From Kineosporia aurantiaca JCM 3230 (GTDB lineage: Bacteria; Actinomycetota; Actinomycetes; Actinomycetales; Kineosporiaceae): a stretch of 64,000 nt of DNA. Both the position numbers and the translations under genes were made by a program. Under the pieces are notes generated by a model, which saw only the letters and a list, made by a program, of their open reading frames with translations, was not told where the DNA came from and ran no database searches. The stretch covers positions 5,646 to 69,645 of the forward strand of contig JODP01000024.1 of NCBI GenBank assembly GCA_000719025.1. Direction: 5' to 3'. This document shows positions 24,856-33,336 of the stretch, piece by piece. Every line of letters begins with the position of its first letter. Position 1 is the stretch's first letter.

Positions 24856-27849
24856 ATGAACGCCTCACGTCGATGGTCTCTGGCCATCCCCGTCGCGGTA
24901 CTGCTCGCCCTGAACAGCACCACCGCCATCGCGGCCACCACCGATCCCGACCCCACCCCGCTGGAACTGCAGAACGCGCAGCTCTCCCGCTCGGCCGCGG
25001 CCCAGGGCATGGTGCTGCTCGAAAACCATGATCACGCGCTGCCGATCGCAGCCCGGAGCACCGTCGCCCTGTTCGGAGTCGGCGCCTACGCCACAGTGAA
25101 GGGCGGCACCGGATCGGGCAACGTCAACAACCGCTACACGATCAACGCCCGCACCGGGCTGGAGAACGCCGGCTACACGGTGACCACCAGCGACGCCTAC
25201 TGGTCGGCGATGACCAGCGCCTACGACACCAAGTACCCCAGCTCGGCCACCGGTGCCGTGTTCGGCCCGGCGGTGGACTATGCCTCGGTGGAGCAACCAC
25301 TTTCGCCGGCCAGCGTTCAGCCCACCAAGCCCACCGACACCGCGATCTTCGTCGTTGCCCGTAACTCCGGGGAAGGCGCCGACCGCAGCGCCGGCGCCGG
25401 CGACTACCAGCTGACCACCACCGAATCCGCCGACCTGGCCGCCATCGGTCACGCCTACCGGCACGTCGTGATCGCCCTCAACGTCGGCGGCATCATCGAC
25501 ACGTCCTTCTTCCCGCAGGTCAACGGCACCACCAAGGACCCGGCCGGTGGTCAGGCCCTGGACGCGCTGCTGGACCTGGGCCAGGCCGGCCAGGAGTCCG
25601 GCAATGCCCTGGCCGACGTCCTGAGCGGAAAGGTCAATCCCTCCGGGAAACTCAGCGACACCTGGGCCTCGAAGTACAGCTACTACCCGGCCTCGGCCAC
25701 CTTCGGCGCCAATGACGGCAACACCACCACCGAGGACTACAGCGAAGGCGTCTACGTCGGTTACCGCTATTTCGACTCGTTCGACAAGAAACTCGGTCCC
25801 GCGGCGGTCGCCTACCCGTTCGGGTACGGGCTCTCTTACACCGATTTCGCGATCACGCCGGAATCGGTGAAGGCCGACGCCAAGACCGTCACGGTCAAGG
25901 CCAAGGTGAAGAACACCGGGTCGCGGTACTCGGGTAAGCAGGTCGTTCAGGTCTACTTCTCGGCTCCGCAGACCGGGCTGGACAAGCCTTACCAGCAGCT
26001 CGCCGGATACGCCAAGACCGACACCCTCAAGCCGGGCGCCAGCCAGGTCGTCACGGTTCAGTACAAGACCACCGACATGGCCTCCTACGACTCAAGAACT
26101 GCTTCCTACGTGCTTGATTCAGGCAAGTACGCGATCCGGGTCGGCGACTCCTCACGCACCACTCAGGTGGCGGCCCGACTCGACCTGGACCGGAAAGTGA
26201 CCACCGAGGTGGTCAATCACGAGATGAACGACGCCCAGCCGGCCACCGAACTGACCAGCGACCCGGCCAACTTCTACACTTACCCGGCCGAGAAGCGTCA
26301 ACTCGCGACCGCTCCGGTGGTTGCCCTGAAGAGCGGTAGTTTCCGGACGCTGAACCGTAAGTCGGCTCTTGAGCAGAATGTTTCGGTCCCCACCACCTCT
26401 CCCTACTATGCGATCGACGGCGGCAAGATCTCCTCGACCACGGCCTATGTCAGCCAGAGCGGGAGCGCATACCAGCCCCGCACCGGCGAGACCGTGAAGA
26501 AGGTGTCGGTCGATCCCAAGGCCACCCTCTACGACGTGGCGGAGGGCAAGATCTCGCTGACCCGGTTCGTGGCCGGTCTCAGCGACACCCAACTCGCCGA
26601 CATCGTCGAGGGTGCGAGCGCCGGCGGCACCGTGCCGCAGGCCGCCGGGGCCGCCGGATACACCACGTCCAAGTACGAAAGCCTCGGCATACCGGCCCTG
26701 GTGCTCTCCGACGGCCCGGCCGGGCTGCGTCTCACCCAGAAGGTGAACAGCACTCCCCCGACCTACCAGTACCAGACCGCCTGGCCGATCGGCACCCAGC
26801 TGGCCCAGACCTGGGACCGGGACCTGGTGCGGAAGGTCGGCCACGCCATCGGCCTGGAGATGAAGGCCGCCCACGTCACGCTCTGGCTGGCCCCGGGCAT
26901 GAACATCCACCGCGACCCGCTCAACGGCCGCAACTTCGAGTACTTCTCCGAGGACCCGCTGGTCTCCGGCCTCACCTCGGCCGCCGAAACCCTGGGCGTG
27001 CAGAGCAATCCGGGCGTCGGCGTCACGGTCAAGCACTTCGTCGCCAACAACCAGGAGGCCAACCGCAACGCCGTCGACGAGCTGATCGGCGAGCGCGCCC
27101 TGCGGGAGATCTACCTGCGCGGATTCCAGATCTCCGTCGAGACCGCGCGGCCGATGGCGGTGATGAGCTCCTACAACCAGGTCAACGGCAGCTACTCCTC
27201 GGCCAACTACGACCTGCTGACCGATCTGCTGCGGGGCGAGTGGGGTTTCCAGGGCCTGGTGATGTCGGACTGGGGCGGCTCGCACAACCCGGTCGCCACG
27301 ATGTACTCCGGCAACGACCTGATCGAGCCGGGGAACAAGCCCGGGGAGATCCTGGCCAACCTCAAGAAGGTCACCCCGGTCCTGGACGTCACCGGGCTGC
27401 CGGTCCTGGTCACCTCGACCTCGGCCGCGAGCGGGCGCACCAGCAACACCTGGTCCCTCGGGGGCTTCACCCTGGACGCTGCTGGGACCGAAACGATCAG
27501 CACGACCGTCGACGCCCAGACCAACCTGGCGAAGGTGCTGTCCACGGTCACCACCGTCGACGCCTCGGGGGTGGCCACCACCAAGGCCCGCGGTCCGTAC
27601 GCGTCCGTGGCCGATGCCTACGCCGATGTGCAGTCACTGCTGGGCGGTACGGCGCTGACCGCCGCCCAGAAGGCCGCCATCACCCTCACGCCCACCGGAA
27701 CCCCGGTCACCGGCTACACCATCACCTTGAAGGGGCACTACAACGAGCCGTACTCGATGCGGCTGGGCGATCTTCAGCGCAGCACGTCCCGCATCCTGAC
27801 GGTGATCATGCACTCCCAGCCGTTCCAGGATCTGGCCAAGAGCCGGTAG
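24856..27849 (+). CDS. Secreted GH3 glycoside hydrolase, permuted domain order
   Basis: A 997-residue exported beta-glycosidase of family 3 with a signal peptide ending near TAIA (about residue 28). The GH3 C-terminal alpha/beta domain comes first (MVLLENHDHALPI; SGKLSDTW; YPFGYGLSYTDF). A fibronectin-III-like domain follows (VKAKVKNTGSRYSGKQVVQVYF; about 335-430), and then the catalytic (beta/alpha)8 domain, with LSDGPAGLR, PGMNIHRDPLNGRNFEYFSEDP, KHFVANNQE and the nucleophile Asp805 in VMSDWGG. Usual GH3 enzymes have the opposite order. ATG 24856 follows an AGAGAGGA site. Likely role: oligosaccharide or glucoside hydrolysis outside the cell. Confidence 0.92.
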   Translation: MNASRRWSLAIPVAVLLALNSTTAIAATTDPDPTPLELQNAQLSRSAAAQGMVLLENHDHALPIAARSTVALFGVGAYATVKGGTGSGNVNNRYTINARTGLENAGYTVTTSDAYWSAMTSAYDTKYPSSATGAVFGPAVDYASVEQPLSPASVQPTKPTDTAIFVVARNSGEGADRSAGAGDYQLTTTESADLAAIGHAYRHVVIALNVGGIIDTSFFPQVNGTTKDPAGGQALDALLDLGQAGQESGNALADVLSGKVNPSGKLSDTWASKYSYYPASATFGANDGNTTTEDYSEGVYVGYRYFDSFDKKLGPAAVAYPFGYGLSYTDFAITPESVKADAKTVTVKAKVKNTGSRYSGKQVVQVYFSAPQTGLDKPYQQLAGYAKTDTLKPGASQVVTVQYKTTDMASYDSRTASYVLDSGKYAIRVGDSSRTTQVAARLDLDRKVTTEVVNHEMNDAQPATELTSDPANFYTYPAEKRQLATAPVVALKSGSFRTLNRKSALEQNVSVPTTSPYYAIDGGKISSTTAYVSQSGSAYQPRTGETVKKVSVDPKATLYDVAEGKISLTRFVAGLSDTQLADIVEGASAGGTVPQAAGAAGYTTSKYESLGIPALVLSDGPAGLRLTQKVNSTPPTYQYQTAWPIGTQLAQTWDRDLVRKVGHAIGLEMKAAHVTLWLAPGMNIHRDPLNGRNFEYFSEDPLVSGLTSAAETLGVQSNPGVGVTVKHFVANNQEANRNAVDELIGERALREIYLRGFQISVETARPMAVMSSYNQVNGSYSSANYDLLTDLLRGEWGFQGLVMSDWGGSHNPVATMYSGNDLIEPGNKPGEILANLKKVTPVLDVTGLPVLVTSTSAASGRTSNTWSLGGFTLDAAGTETISTTVDAQTNLAKVLSTVTTVDASGVATTKARGPYASVADAYADVQSLLGGTALTAAQKAAITLTPTGTPVTGYTITLKGHYNEPYSMRLGDLQRSTSRILTVIMHSQPFQDLAKSR

Positions 27850-27860
27850 ACCGGACGACG

Positions 27861-27894
27861 ATGGGGAGGGACTCATCCCGGAGTCCCTCCCCAT
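27861..27894. terminator. Bidirectional terminator hairpin
   Basis: ATGGGGAGGGACTC and GAGTCCCTCCCCAT form a perfect 14-bp stem around a 6-nt loop, between the GH3 gene and the convergent chemoreceptor gene. Confidence 0.8.
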
Positions 27895-27909
27895 CGCACT
27901 TCCGCTAGG

Positions 27910-29484
27910 TCAGGACGGCAGCCGGAAGCTCGAGATCAGCTCGTTGAGTTCCAGGCGCAGGGCGGTCAGCTGCTGGGCGCTGCTGGTGCCCTGGGACATC
28001 GACTCCACCGTGGTGACGGCGTCCCGGGCGGCGGTGTCGATCCGGGTGGCGATCTGGGCGGACCCGTTGGCCGCCTCGCTGACGCCGGAGTTGATCGCCT
28101 GGGTGGTGGCCGACTGCTCCTCGACGGCCGAGGCGATGGTGGCCTGGTACTCGTTGATCCGGTTGATCACCGCGGCCACCGACTGGATCGCCTCGCCGGC
28201 CTGGATGGCATCGGCCTGGATGGTCTCGACCCGGTTCGAGATGTCCTCAGTGGCGCGGGCGGTCTCCTGGGCCAACTGCTTCACCTCGTCGGCCACCACC
28301 GCGAAGCCCTTACCCGCGTCCCCGGCGCGGGCCGCCTCGATCGTCGCGTTCAGCGCCAGCAGGTTGGTCTGCTCCGCGATCGAGGTGATCAGCTTGATCA
28401 CGTCCCCGATCTCCCGCGAGGACTCTCCCAGCTTGTTCATGGTGTTGGTCGTCGAATCCACGGCTGACACCGCCGCGGTCGCCTCCCGGGCCGCGTCGCC
28501 GGCGGACCGGGCGATCTCGCCGATCGAGGCGCCCATCTCCTCCGAACCGGCCGCCACCGCCTGGATGTTCTGGGACACCTCGTTGGCGGTCACGGCGACC
28601 TGGCTCATCGAGGAGGAGGTGCGCTCGGAGGACTCGCCGACCTCGGTGACGATGCCGGACAGGCGCCCGGCCGAGTCGCCCAGCCGGTGGCTGGAGTCCA
28701 CGAGCCGGGAGAACATCTGCACCAGGCGCAGCCGCATGCTCTCGACCGAGGAGGCGATCTGGCCGAACTCGTCCTTGCCGCGGGCGGTCACCCGGTGGGT
28801 CAGGTCGCCGTCCGCGATCCGGTCCACGGCGTTGCGCAGCTCGGTCACCGTGTCACTGATCCGCCGGCCGTAGGCCAGTAGCAGCCCGCCGGTCAGCAAC
28901 CCGGTCAGAACGCACAGGACGATCGTGATCAGGTTCGCCGATTTCCCGGAACGGTCGATCTTCTTGTTCATCGCCGCCGCCTGGCTGTCCGCGGTGGCCA
29001 GGGCCTTCTGCACCGCGGTCTGAGCCGCCCCGACCAGCACCCCGTACTGGGCGCCGATCTTGGCCGTCTCGGCCGGGCTGGTCGAGGTGGGGGCGCTCTT
29101 CAGAAAGTCGCTGAGGTTGGCGTAGGCCTTGCTGACCGCGGCGATCTGCTGGCTGAGACCGGTCGAGACGTCGTACGTGGCCACCTTCTGGCTCAGCGCG
29201 GTCAGCGCGGTCAGGTCGTTGGCCTGGTTGGTCTTGTTGTCGTCGCTGTTGCCGCCGGGGATGTAGTTGATGATCAGGTTGTCCACGATCAGCTGGGTGC
29301 TGCCGGTGCGCATCTCCTGCAGCACCGACTTGGCGGCCAGGGTTTCCCCGTAGCTGTCGCGCTGACTCTTCGTGTTCCGGTACGAGACGGTGACCGCGGC
29401 CACGACGCACAGCAGCAGGACGACGGTGAACACGACGAGTGTCCGGAACACCCGGCGGACCGGCCAAGCAGACAAGGCAGACAT
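27910..29484 (-). CDS. Methyl-accepting chemotaxis protein
   Basis: A 524-residue transmembrane chemoreceptor. TM1 is about 13-35, a four-helix-bundle-type extracellular sensor region about 36-185, TM2 about 187-207, and a HAMP domain follows (RRISDTVTELRNAVDRIADGDLTHRV). The cytoplasmic signalling tip is canonical (IAEQTNLLALNATIEAARAG...GFAVVADEVKQLA), as needed to bind CheA/CheW. No che or flagellar genes are in the window, so it is an orphan receptor. Its presence implies the organism is motile at some stage. The ligand is unknown. Confidence 0.94.
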   Translation of the reverse strand: MSALSAWPVRRVFRTLVVFTVVLLLCVVAAVTVSYRNTKSQRDSYGETLAAKSVLQEMRTGSTQLIVDNLIINYIPGGNSDDNKTNQANDLTALTALSQKVATYDVSTGLSQQIAAVSKAYANLSDFLKSAPTSTSPAETAKIGAQYGVLVGAAQTAVQKALATADSQAAAMNKKIDRSGKSANLITIVLCVLTGLLTGGLLLAYGRRISDTVTELRNAVDRIADGDLTHRVTARGKDEFGQIASSVESMRLRLVQMFSRLVDSSHRLGDSAGRLSGIVTEVGESSERTSSSMSQVAVTANEVSQNIQAVAAGSEEMGASIGEIARSAGDAAREATAAVSAVDSTTNTMNKLGESSREIGDVIKLITSIAEQTNLLALNATIEAARAGDAGKGFAVVADEVKQLAQETARATEDISNRVETIQADAIQAGEAIQSVAAVINRINEYQATIASAVEEQSATTQAINSGVSEAANGSAQIATRIDTAARDAVTTVESMSQGTSSAQQLTALRLELNELISSFRLPS

Positions 29485-29621
29485 ACGGCAGGGACCCCTC
29501 GCTGGCGTTACGCCCGGCCCGGGTTACAGGCAGGCCGGAGCGGCAATCGTTGACGAGAACGCCATCGGCCGGTGACGCCGATGCTGAAGGACAACAAGCC
29601 CGCGAGTTCGCCCCCGGTACC

Positions 29622-30245
29622 TCACGCCGCGGGGCGGACCCGCTCCTTGCGGTGCTTGAGCACCTGCCACACGATCAGCGCGATCACCACGACCACCGCC
29701 ACCACCACCGCGACCCCGCGCCCGAGATAGGTCTCCACCTTCTCGTAGGACGCCCCGGCCAGGTACCCGATCATCACCACGACCGAGCCCCAGGCGATCC
29801 CGCCCAGGGCGTTGAACACCAGGAACCGGCGATAGGGCATCGCCGAGAGCCCGGCCAGCGCCGGCATGACCGCCCGGAAGAACGCGACCCAGCGGCCCAT
29901 GAACACCGCGATCCCGCCGCGCCGGGCCAGCTGGTCGAGGGCCCAGTCCAGCCGGGGGCGGTGCGGGACGAACATCTGCCAGACCAGGATCCGCCGGCCG
30001 AAGTGCTTGCCGACCTCGTAGCCCACCGTGTCCCCGATGATCGCGGCCGCGATGACGGTGATCAGCAGGCCGGTCAGCGTCACGTTGCCCTCCTTGGCGG
30101 CGACCCCGCCCAGGATGGCCGCCAGCTCGGCCGGGACCACGAAGCCGATGAAGAGCGCGTCCTCGGCGAAGACCAGCAGGCCTACGACGAGCAGCACGAC
30201 CCAGGCGTGGACGTTGAGCAGCGAGTGCAGCGCATCGGTGAACAC
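29622..30245 (-). CDS. DedA family membrane protein
   Basis: A 207-residue DedA/SNARE-associated-domain membrane protein (VFAEDALFIGFVVPAELAAILGG; GDTVGYEVGKHFGRR; FMGRWVAFFRAVMPALAGLSAMPYRRFL). The conserved acidic and Arg residues within these motifs are present. Family members act as lipid scramblases or flippases that recycle undecaprenyl phosphate or phospholipids. The start is GTG 30245 with no strong ribosome site. It is probably monocistronic; a weak 7-bp inverted repeat (29563-29583) lies downstream. Confidence 0.9.
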   Translation of the reverse strand: MFTDALHSLLNVHAWVVLLVVGLLVFAEDALFIGFVVPAELAAILGGVAAKEGNVTLTGLLITVIAAAIIGDTVGYEVGKHFGRRILVWQMFVPHRPRLDWALDQLARRGGIAVFMGRWVAFFRAVMPALAGLSAMPYRRFLVFNALGGIAWGSVVVMIGYLAGASYEKVETYLGRGVAVVVAVVVVIALIVWQVLKHRKERVRPAA

Positions 30246-30335
30246 CCCAAGATCGTTGCACCACAGGGGTCTTTAGGAAGAATTTGCTCTCCTCCGGGCT
30301 ACGCAGAGGGACACCCGGCGACAGCCGGTGAACAA

Positions 30336-30373
30336 CGGGTGCCCCGCTCCTCGATCGAGGAACGGGGCACCCG
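30336..30373. terminator. Terminator hairpin downstream of the coiled-coil gene
   Basis: CGGGTGCCCCG (30336-30346) pairs with CGGGGCACCCG (30363-30373). The 16-nt middle is itself an inverted repeat around TCGATCGA, extending the stem. It lies 22 nt past the stop of the minus-strand gene at 30395-30883. Confidence 0.75.
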
Positions 30374-30394
30374 AGCCAGACCGGAAGGGCCCCG

Positions 30395-30883
30395 TTACTG
30401 CTTCGGCAGCCCGGAGTCGACCAGCGTGATCAGCAGATCCATGATCCGCTCCTGGCCGGCCTTCAGATCCTTCACGTCGGTCTTGAGGCCTTGCACGTCG
30501 GTCTTGAGGCCTTGCACGTCGGTCTTGAGGCCTTGCACGTCGGTCTTGAGGCCCTGCACGTCGGTCTTGAGGCCCCGCACGTCGGTGCGCAGTTCTTCTT
30601 GCCCGGCCTTCAGATCCTTCACATCACTGCGCAGCTCCTTGAGCTGGGCCGTGTGCTCCTGGAGCTGCTCGCCCTGGACGGTCAGCATCGAAAGGTGCAG
30701 CTTCTGCTGCTCCCGGATGTCCTTCAGGATCCCCATGTGCTGGATCTGCTGATCCCGCAGACCCTGGAGCATCCCGGTGTGCGATCGCACCACCGTGCCC
30801 AAATTGCCGCCCGGCCCCGCCGAAGCACCCATGCCGAGTACCTCCTCCACCGCCGTCACGCGCTCTTCCAAGGTCGCCACCAT
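30395..30883 (-). CDS. Coiled-coil protein with tandem heptad repeats
   Basis: A 162-residue soluble protein that is almost entirely a predicted coiled coil. It starts MVATLEERVTAVEEVLGMG, has a short Gly-rich break at about 20-27, and a middle region of helix-rich QEQLQEHTAQLKEL type. About five copies of the heptad LKTDVQG follow, flanked by variants VKDLKAG. The C-terminus is hydrophobic (MDLLITLVDSGLPKQ). No enzymatic motif and no signal peptide are present. The heptads are encoded by a near-identical 21-bp DNA repeat (30482-30586). Function is unknown; oligomerisation or scaffolding is the natural guess. Confidence 0.85.
   Translation of the reverse strand: MVATLEERVTAVEEVLGMGASAGPGGNLGTVVRSHTGMLQGLRDQQIQHMGILKDIREQQKLHLSMLTVQGEQLQEHTAQLKELRSDVKDLKAGQEELRTDVRGLKTDVQGLKTDVQGLKTDVQGLKTDVQGLKTDVKDLKAGQERIMDLLITLVDSGLPKQ
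30482..30586. repeat. 21-bp tandem repeat, five units, in coding sequence
   Basis: Five consecutive units of CTTGAGGCCTTGCACGTCGG plus T. The first three are identical, the fourth and fifth differ by one and two bases, and a degenerate unit (30461-30481) precedes them. Each unit encodes one heptad, LKTDVQG on the minus strand, so copy-number change would keep the reading frame. Confidence 0.92.
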
Positions 30884-31070
30884 GTCATACCCCGTTCGTT
30901 CCTAACCCGATGCCACCGTGAGTGGGCCGCCGCGGCGGCGATCCACCAGCAGAGCGGGGCCCGCCGTCGCACCCCCGCTGGTCGCCGGATCCGCGGTACC
31001 TCCGGACCGGCATTGAGGAATCTGCCACACGAATTGGTTTTTTCCCAAATCTCCCTGGAGCGTCCGGGCC

Positions 31071-32291
31071 TCAGAGCGCGGAGTTGCGCTTCCAGACCGC
31101 CCGGGAGACGTTCCAGTCGTACAGCCCCGGGTCCTGGGTGGCGATCCGCTCCTGCGGACCGCGTCCGGAGTGGGTCACGATCACCACATCACCGACGACC
31201 GCGTGCTGGTAGAAGCTCTTCGCGTTCACCCCGGACAGGTGGATGCAGCCGTGCGAGTTGTTGACCACGCCCAGCTGATGGTCCCAGTCGGCGGCGTGTA
31301 GGAAGGTGCCGGAGGCGGTGATCCGGGTGGCGAAGTACTCCTTCTCGTCGTAGTAGTCGGGATCGGTCTTGTCGCAGGTGACCCGGGCGCTGCACGAGTC
31401 CATCTGCACCACCGGTGATTTGCCGAGCACCACGTAGGTGCCGCTGTAGGTCTCCAGTCCGGTGCGGCCGGTGCTGGTGGGCCAGGTGTCGACCAGCTTG
31501 CCGTCCCGGTAGACCCTGACCGTGTGCGCGGTGGCATCGACCCGGGTGATGTGGGACGCCCCGATGGTGAACTTCTCGGTGTAGTCCTTGCGCCCGTACC
31601 GCCCGGCCGCCGCCTTCACCCCGGCGATCTTCATCGACAGCGAGACCGAGGTGCCCGGTTCCCAGAACCGGTCGGGACGCCAGTCGATCTGCTGCGAGTT
31701 CAGCCACGACCAGCTGCCGGCCACCGTCTGGCCGGAGGACGTGGTGGCGTGCACCGTCATCACCTTCTGCACGGCGGCCCGCTCGGTGACCGCACTCAGG
31801 AAGCGCACCACGATCGGCTGGCCGATGCCCACCGTCGTGCCGTTGTCGGGGGTTACCGAGAACGCGATCCGCTTGTCGTCCGGCACCGACTGGGCCGTGA
31901 ACGAACTCGTCATCGACCGGACCTGTCCGGCGCTGTCCTTCACCTGGGCCACGACCCGGTAGGCGGTGGCCGGCCGCGGGGTGGCCTGCGAAACCCATTC
32001 GGTGCCGTCGCCGGACACCTGTCCCACCAGCTCCTGGCGGCCGGTCTTCGTGCTCACCTGGACCGAGGTGAACGATCCATCGGTCACGGCGATATGCACG
32101 TCTTTCGAATACGATGCCTGTTTGGCGCCTTTGGCCAGGGCCACGGTCGGCGTTCTGGCCGCCGGGGCGGTGGTCACCGGGGCAGCGCTGCCGGTGTCCT
32201 TCGATCCCCCCGAGGAACAGCCGGCGACGAGCGTGGCCAGGGCCGCCATCACCGCCACAAAAGCGCTGGAACGGGACAGGACGGGCGTCAT
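31071..32291 (-). CDS. L,D-transpeptidase lipoprotein
   Basis: A 406-residue peptidoglycan 3-3 cross-linking enzyme. The N-terminal lipobox LVAGC (Cys25) marks it as a membrane-anchored lipoprotein. One or two immunoglobulin-like domains (about 60-260), as in mycobacterial LdtMt2, precede the YkuD catalytic domain. The catalytic motif is SHGCIHL with Cys349, and an upstream HAADWD supplies a conserved region. L,D-transpeptidases resist most beta-lactams except carbapenems, which is relevant to the beta-lactamase locus at 45-48 kb. ATG 32291 follows GAGGAAG. Confidence 0.93.
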   Translation of the reverse strand: MTPVLSRSSAFVAVMAALATLVAGCSSGGSKDTGSAAPVTTAPAARTPTVALAKGAKQASYSKDVHIAVTDGSFTSVQVSTKTGRQELVGQVSGDGTEWVSQATPRPATAYRVVAQVKDSAGQVRSMTSSFTAQSVPDDKRIAFSVTPDNGTTVGIGQPIVVRFLSAVTERAAVQKVMTVHATTSSGQTVAGSWSWLNSQQIDWRPDRFWEPGTSVSLSMKIAGVKAAAGRYGRKDYTEKFTIGASHITRVDATAHTVRVYRDGKLVDTWPTSTGRTGLETYSGTYVVLGKSPVVQMDSCSARVTCDKTDPDYYDEKEYFATRITASGTFLHAADWDHQLGVVNNSHGCIHLSGVNAKSFYQHAVVGDVVIVTHSGRGPQERIATQDPGLYDWNVSRAVWKRNSAL

Positions 32292-32445
32292 CAGGCTTCC
32301 TCGGATCTTGGTTCACCGCTCGGCTGGTCAGCACCATAGGCGGATTCCCGGGTCCGACACGGAAACCGACCGACCAGAACGCGATTTCAACAGAAAATCC
32401 ACAGTTGGCCGGAATAGCTCACGGGTCCCCCGCCTTCGACCCGGT

Positions 32446-32871
32446 ATGACGGATCTGGAGACGGTGCGCACCCTGCTCGGCCGGGAACAGGGACTGGTGG
32501 TCATCTCGACCCTTCGGGCCGACGGAACCATCCAGGCGTCCCTGGTCAACGCGGGCGTCCTGGACCATCCCGGGACCGGTGAGCCGACCCTGGCCCTGGT
32601 CACCTACGGCCCGGTGAAGCTGGCCAATCTGCGCGCCCGCCCCCAGGTGACCCTGACGGTGCGCTCGGGCTGGTCGTGGGCCACCGTGGAGGGCACGGCC
32701 GAACTCGTCGGCCCCGACGACACCGATCCCGAGCGCCTCCGTCTCCTGCTCCGTGAGGTGTTCGTCGCCGCGGGCGGCACCCACGACGACTGGGACGAGT
32801 ACGACCGGGTCATGCTGGAGCAGGGTCGCACCGCCGTGCTGGTCCGCCCGGCGCGGATCTACGGCACCTGA
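32446..32871 (+). CDS. PPOX-class F420-dependent oxidoreductase
   Basis: A 141-residue split-barrel flavin/deazaflavin-binding protein of the pyridoxamine-5'-phosphate-oxidase superfamily (TLLGREQGLVVISTLRADGTIQASLVNAGVL; KLANLRARPQVTLTVRSGWSWATVEGTAELV). The short form with this N-terminus is usually assigned to the F420 subgroup in actinobacteria. The substrate is unknown. ATG 32446 was chosen because upstream sequence in the longer frame lies within the promoter region of the L,D-transpeptidase gene. Confidence 0.88.
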   Translation: MTDLETVRTLLGREQGLVVISTLRADGTIQASLVNAGVLDHPGTGEPTLALVTYGPVKLANLRARPQVTLTVRSGWSWATVEGTAELVGPDDTDPERLRLLLREVFVAAGGTHDDWDEYDRVMLEQGRTAVLVRPARIYGT

Positions 32872-32885
32872 ACCTGCGGCTGATC

Positions 32886-33263
32886 TCAGGCCTGGACCTC
32901 GATGGCGTCCACCCGGTCGGGGTAGAAGGCGACGTGGTTCTTGATCTCGGCGACGGCGTCGTGCGGCTGCTCGTAGACCCAGATCGCGTCCACCGACTTC
33001 TCGCCACCGGCCGGGATGGAGTAGTAGCTCGCGTTCCCCTTGTACGGGCAGTAGCTGGTGGTGTCCGTCGACTCCAGCAGCGCCTGGTCCACGTCCTCCA
33101 TCGGGATGTACTGCACAACCGGGTAATTGGACTCCTGGAGCGCCAGCGCGCGACGGGTGTCGGCCACCACCTGGCCCGCAACCGTGACCACGATGTGGTC
33201 GGTGCTGGGCGTGACGGTGATCGGGTGATCCGGTCCGGGCTGCAGAACGGGCTGGTCAGCCAT
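32886..33263 (-). CDS. DUF427 domain protein
   Basis: A 125-residue DUF427 protein (VTVAGQVVADTRRALALQESNYPVVQYIPMEDV; TSYCPYKGNASYYSI; AVAEIKNHVAFYPDRVDAIEV). The motif CPYKGxAxYY is diagnostic of the family. The biochemical function is unknown. ATG 33263 follows AAGGAG at a good distance. It is convergent with the PPOX gene (14-nt gap) and divergent from the transglutaminase-like gene. Confidence 0.93.
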   Translation of the reverse strand: MADQPVLQPGPDHPITVTPSTDHIVVTVAGQVVADTRRALALQESNYPVVQYIPMEDVDQALLESTDTTSYCPYKGNASYYSIPAGGEKSVDAIWVYEQPHDAVAEIKNHVAFYPDRVDAIEVQA

Positions 33264-33336
33264 GATGCTTCTCCTTGCGATCGGGACGACGGTTCCCCAG
33301 GTTCAAGGTTGTCCGGGCCGGGATATTCCGGGGACC

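Noticed and set aside
29563..29583. CATCGGC/GCCGATG inverted repeat as the DedA terminator
   Set aside because: The stem is only 7 bp, has no T-tract and lies about 40 nt past the stop; too weak to list as a feature.
30482..30586. Tandem 21-bp repeats considered as a CRISPR array
   Set aside because: The units are contiguous with no spacers and encode a continuous heptad repeat within a gene.
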